From Sarcomyxa edulis (taxonomy: Eukaryota; Basidiomycota; Agaricomycetes; Agaricales; Mycenaceae): DNA of 64,000 bases. The position numbers and the translations under genes were made by a program. The stretch lies in the NCBI GenBank assembly GCA_009761415.1, contig QUOL01000004.1:1054001-1118000 (forward strand). Direction: 5' to 3'. A model generated the notes under the pieces. It saw nothing but the letters and a program-made list of their open reading frames with translations. It did no database searches and was not told where the DNA came from. Position 1 is the stretch's first letter. Every line of letters begins with the position of its first letter. Below are positions 62,277-64,000 of the stretch, piece by piece.

Positions 62277-64000
62277 TCATAAGAATTTGAACGGTATGGT
62301 AGGTACTCTGTGTGTAAGTGACCTATTGTCTTGCTCTGGAAAGTCCAATTTCGAGTATAGTTTCTGGACTATCTCCCGCGCATCCGGGCGTTGGCCAGAT
62401 TCGTGGCTCCAACATTTCTCTACTAGAGACCAAATCTCGTCATCCATACCTCGGGAAGGCGAGGGACGCACTGGTCTCTTCCCCTGCGTGACTCGAATGG
62501 CTACGGCATAATCATTTGGTATCCCGTAGAAGGGGATATTGTCAGCGAAGATCTCGACAACCTATTTAGTCTTTTTTCAACTGTACAAAGAGCTATGTAC
62601 CTACCTCATAGCACACGCATGCATAAGCGTATATATCTGTAGGGAAAGTTATATGCTCTTGACTTCCTTCGAGTAGTTCAGGAGCTTCCCATCGCAGAGT
62701 ACCTGCCGTAGGTGTAGTGGAAACTGAGGACAGTCTCAGGACTTGCGAATCCGATGAACTGGAAAGTCCGAAATCCGCTAAACATGCTCTGAGTGATGGT
62801 GTGACAAGGATATTCATCTGATACGGCACGATAAGCCGTAGTATGATATTAGTGGACATGTCGCTCACCCCTTTCAGGTCTCCGTGAATAATTTTGATGG
62901 AGTGAAGATATTCAAGGCCGACGGCAACATCTGAGATCTGAATCATGAAGTTTGACGGATAGTTACGGGTCTATTCAATACAAGTTACGCACCAAGGGAG
63001 GCCGGTCGGTGAGCGGGTTGTTATTTAGGAACTGCCTGATGTTGCCGTTCGCCATCCAGGAAGAGACCAGGCAAACTCGCGAACGATTCTCATTGAGATG
63101 ATAGACCCCGAAAAAGTGTAGAATATTGACGTGGTCCATTTGTTTCCACAGTATGGCTTCGCGAGAGAAAGCCTGATCGTCGATCAGTGTCTTTACGAAA
63201 AGGCGAAGAGCAGGGGGTACCACCTTTAGATGCTTCTGAACGTCTGATTTTTCGTATATCTTCAGCACCTTGATGGCAACCTGTTGATTCCCGCTTTTTC
63301 CTCTCCAGACTTCCCCAAACTTCCCGGCCGCTACTGGATCTTCACCTTCTTTTTCGATGTCTCGGAGAACTAGGCATTCAGGGAAGAGGCCAGACCGTCG
63401 AGATAATGCGAGAAGAGCCTTGACAAACGGACTTCTCAACGACTTATCTAGGAGAGGAAAGCTCAATAACTAAAAGACGATGAAATAAGCACGCTTCATA
63501 TCATAACAGAGATCGATGTTCATACGTGCCGATTGGAGGAGATTTAGCAGAGTTTGCGCATCAGTCCCTCGCCACGCAAGGAAATCTCGATGCATCTTAG
63601 TGTCAGATAGTATCAAACCTAGTCGCGCACATAGAGATATGATATCCAGGTCTAACAAGTATTTGAGGACTGGGTCATCTTCGTAAGACCAAGAAAAGTC
63701 TATTGCCTAGAAAGCCACATATCTATAAGGATTCTGGCATGTGGAAGAGTATGGATCACTGTACCTTCGTAGGATGAGGCCGTAAGAAGCTCACGAGCTC
63801 GTCACCCATAATTCGATAATTGAGTAGACTAGTCATGTTATTCCATGTACTCCATACATCGAGTTTCGCTCTGAAGTCTCTCCTGGTTGAAAGACACTCA
63901 AATTGTGCTTCTAGGTAGATAAAAAAACTACGTACCTTGTATTCTCTGAGTTCTCTGAGAAGGTTTCTAGATGCCAAAAAGTATAGATGACAGAACGCTT
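62277..64000 (-). CDS. TKL-type protein kinase, 5' part beyond the window
   Basis: Continues past the right edge. Visible exons from the edge: ASRNLLRELREYK, then ECLSTRRDFRAKLDVWSTWNN, DLDIISLCARLGLILSDTKM and RMNIDLCYDMK, an N-terminal helical part. The kinase core follows: AAGKFGEVWRGK (Gly loop), VAIKVLKIYEKSDVQKHLK, AFSREAILWKQMDHVNILHFFGVYH, catalytic loop HGDLKG, MNILVTPSLRACLADFGLSS, GTLRWEAPELLEGS, and SGQRPDAREIV near the end. HGD replaces HRD, as in other fungal TKL kinases. One intron (63223-63173) is 51 nt, free of stops and in frame. The last coding part near 62277 may contain another intron. Confidence 0.85.

Noticed and set aside
1..64000. CRISPR arrays, bacterial operons, riboswitches
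   Set aside because: None present. Gene structure is eukaryotic throughout, and no regular short repeats with spacers were seen.

Overview
The window is nuclear DNA of a filamentous basidiomycete, most likely an Agaricomycete. Genes are dense and on both strands, are broken by many 50-60 nt introns, and are separated by short intergenic gaps. Gene content also points there: FunK1 and TKL-type kinases, F-box protein, secreted small proteins, PL3 pectate lyase, multi-exon P450, and Mgm1, Maf1, Nup159, Med25 and APC/C orthologues with basidiomycete-like layouts. No bacterial features, CRISPR arrays, tRNA or rRNA genes were seen.

Layout. 0-18 kb is mostly housekeeping: JJJ1-type J-protein (-), VTT/TMEM41-like membrane protein (+), a small TKL-like kinase (+), a DDT/WHIM/PHD chromatin protein (+), APC10 (-), UBA4 (+), UBX4/TUG-like protein (-), PITHD1-like protein (+) and Mediator MED25 (-). 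17.8-25 kb is more accessory: alpha/beta hydrolase (-), Ser/Thr-rich surface protein (-), F-box protein (-), a 1.3-kb stretch with no gene I can support, and two related small secreted proteins (+). 25-39.6 kb is housekeeping again: SH3 protein (-), nucleoporin NUP159 (+), a DapA-family aldolase (-), MGM1 (+), an SCP2 protein (-) and MAF1 (+). A complete Ty1/copia retrotransposon occupies 41.2-46.4 kb. Beyond it lie a PL3 pectate lyase (+), a cytochrome P450 (-), a small possible papain-fold protein (+), a CorA-like transporter (+), APC6/CDC16 (-), MED22 (+), MsrA (-), a FunK1 kinase (+) and a TKL kinase (-) cut by the right edge.

How genes relate. Many housekeeping genes are head-to-head with short shared upstream regions: JJJ1/VTT, APC10/UBA4, UBX4/PITHD1, SH3/NUP159, aldolase/MGM1, SCP2/MAF1 and APC6/MED22. 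Two APC/C subunits and two Mediator subunits lie in one 50-kb stretch, but I see no co-regulation signal. The pectate lyase and P450 converge in the accessory segment next to the transposon.

Main observations. (1) Several introns can only be spliced as GC-AG, with exon lengths closing the frame exactly: one in MED25, two in the hydrolase and two in the P450. (2) The copia element has LTRs that look identical, a perfect 5-bp target duplication, an uninterrupted 1512-codon ORF and a primer site matching the anticodon arm of initiator tRNA. (3) There are micro-exons of 12, 18, 23 and 28 nt. (4) A small intronless gene has a His...Asn-Cys arrangement like permuted papain folds. I found no convincing new multi-gene system. 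Exon borders were read by eye; for JJJ1, VTT, the 4.5-kb kinase, APC10, UBX4, MED25 and the hydrolase the exon lengths were summed and keep frame. The others are approximate.
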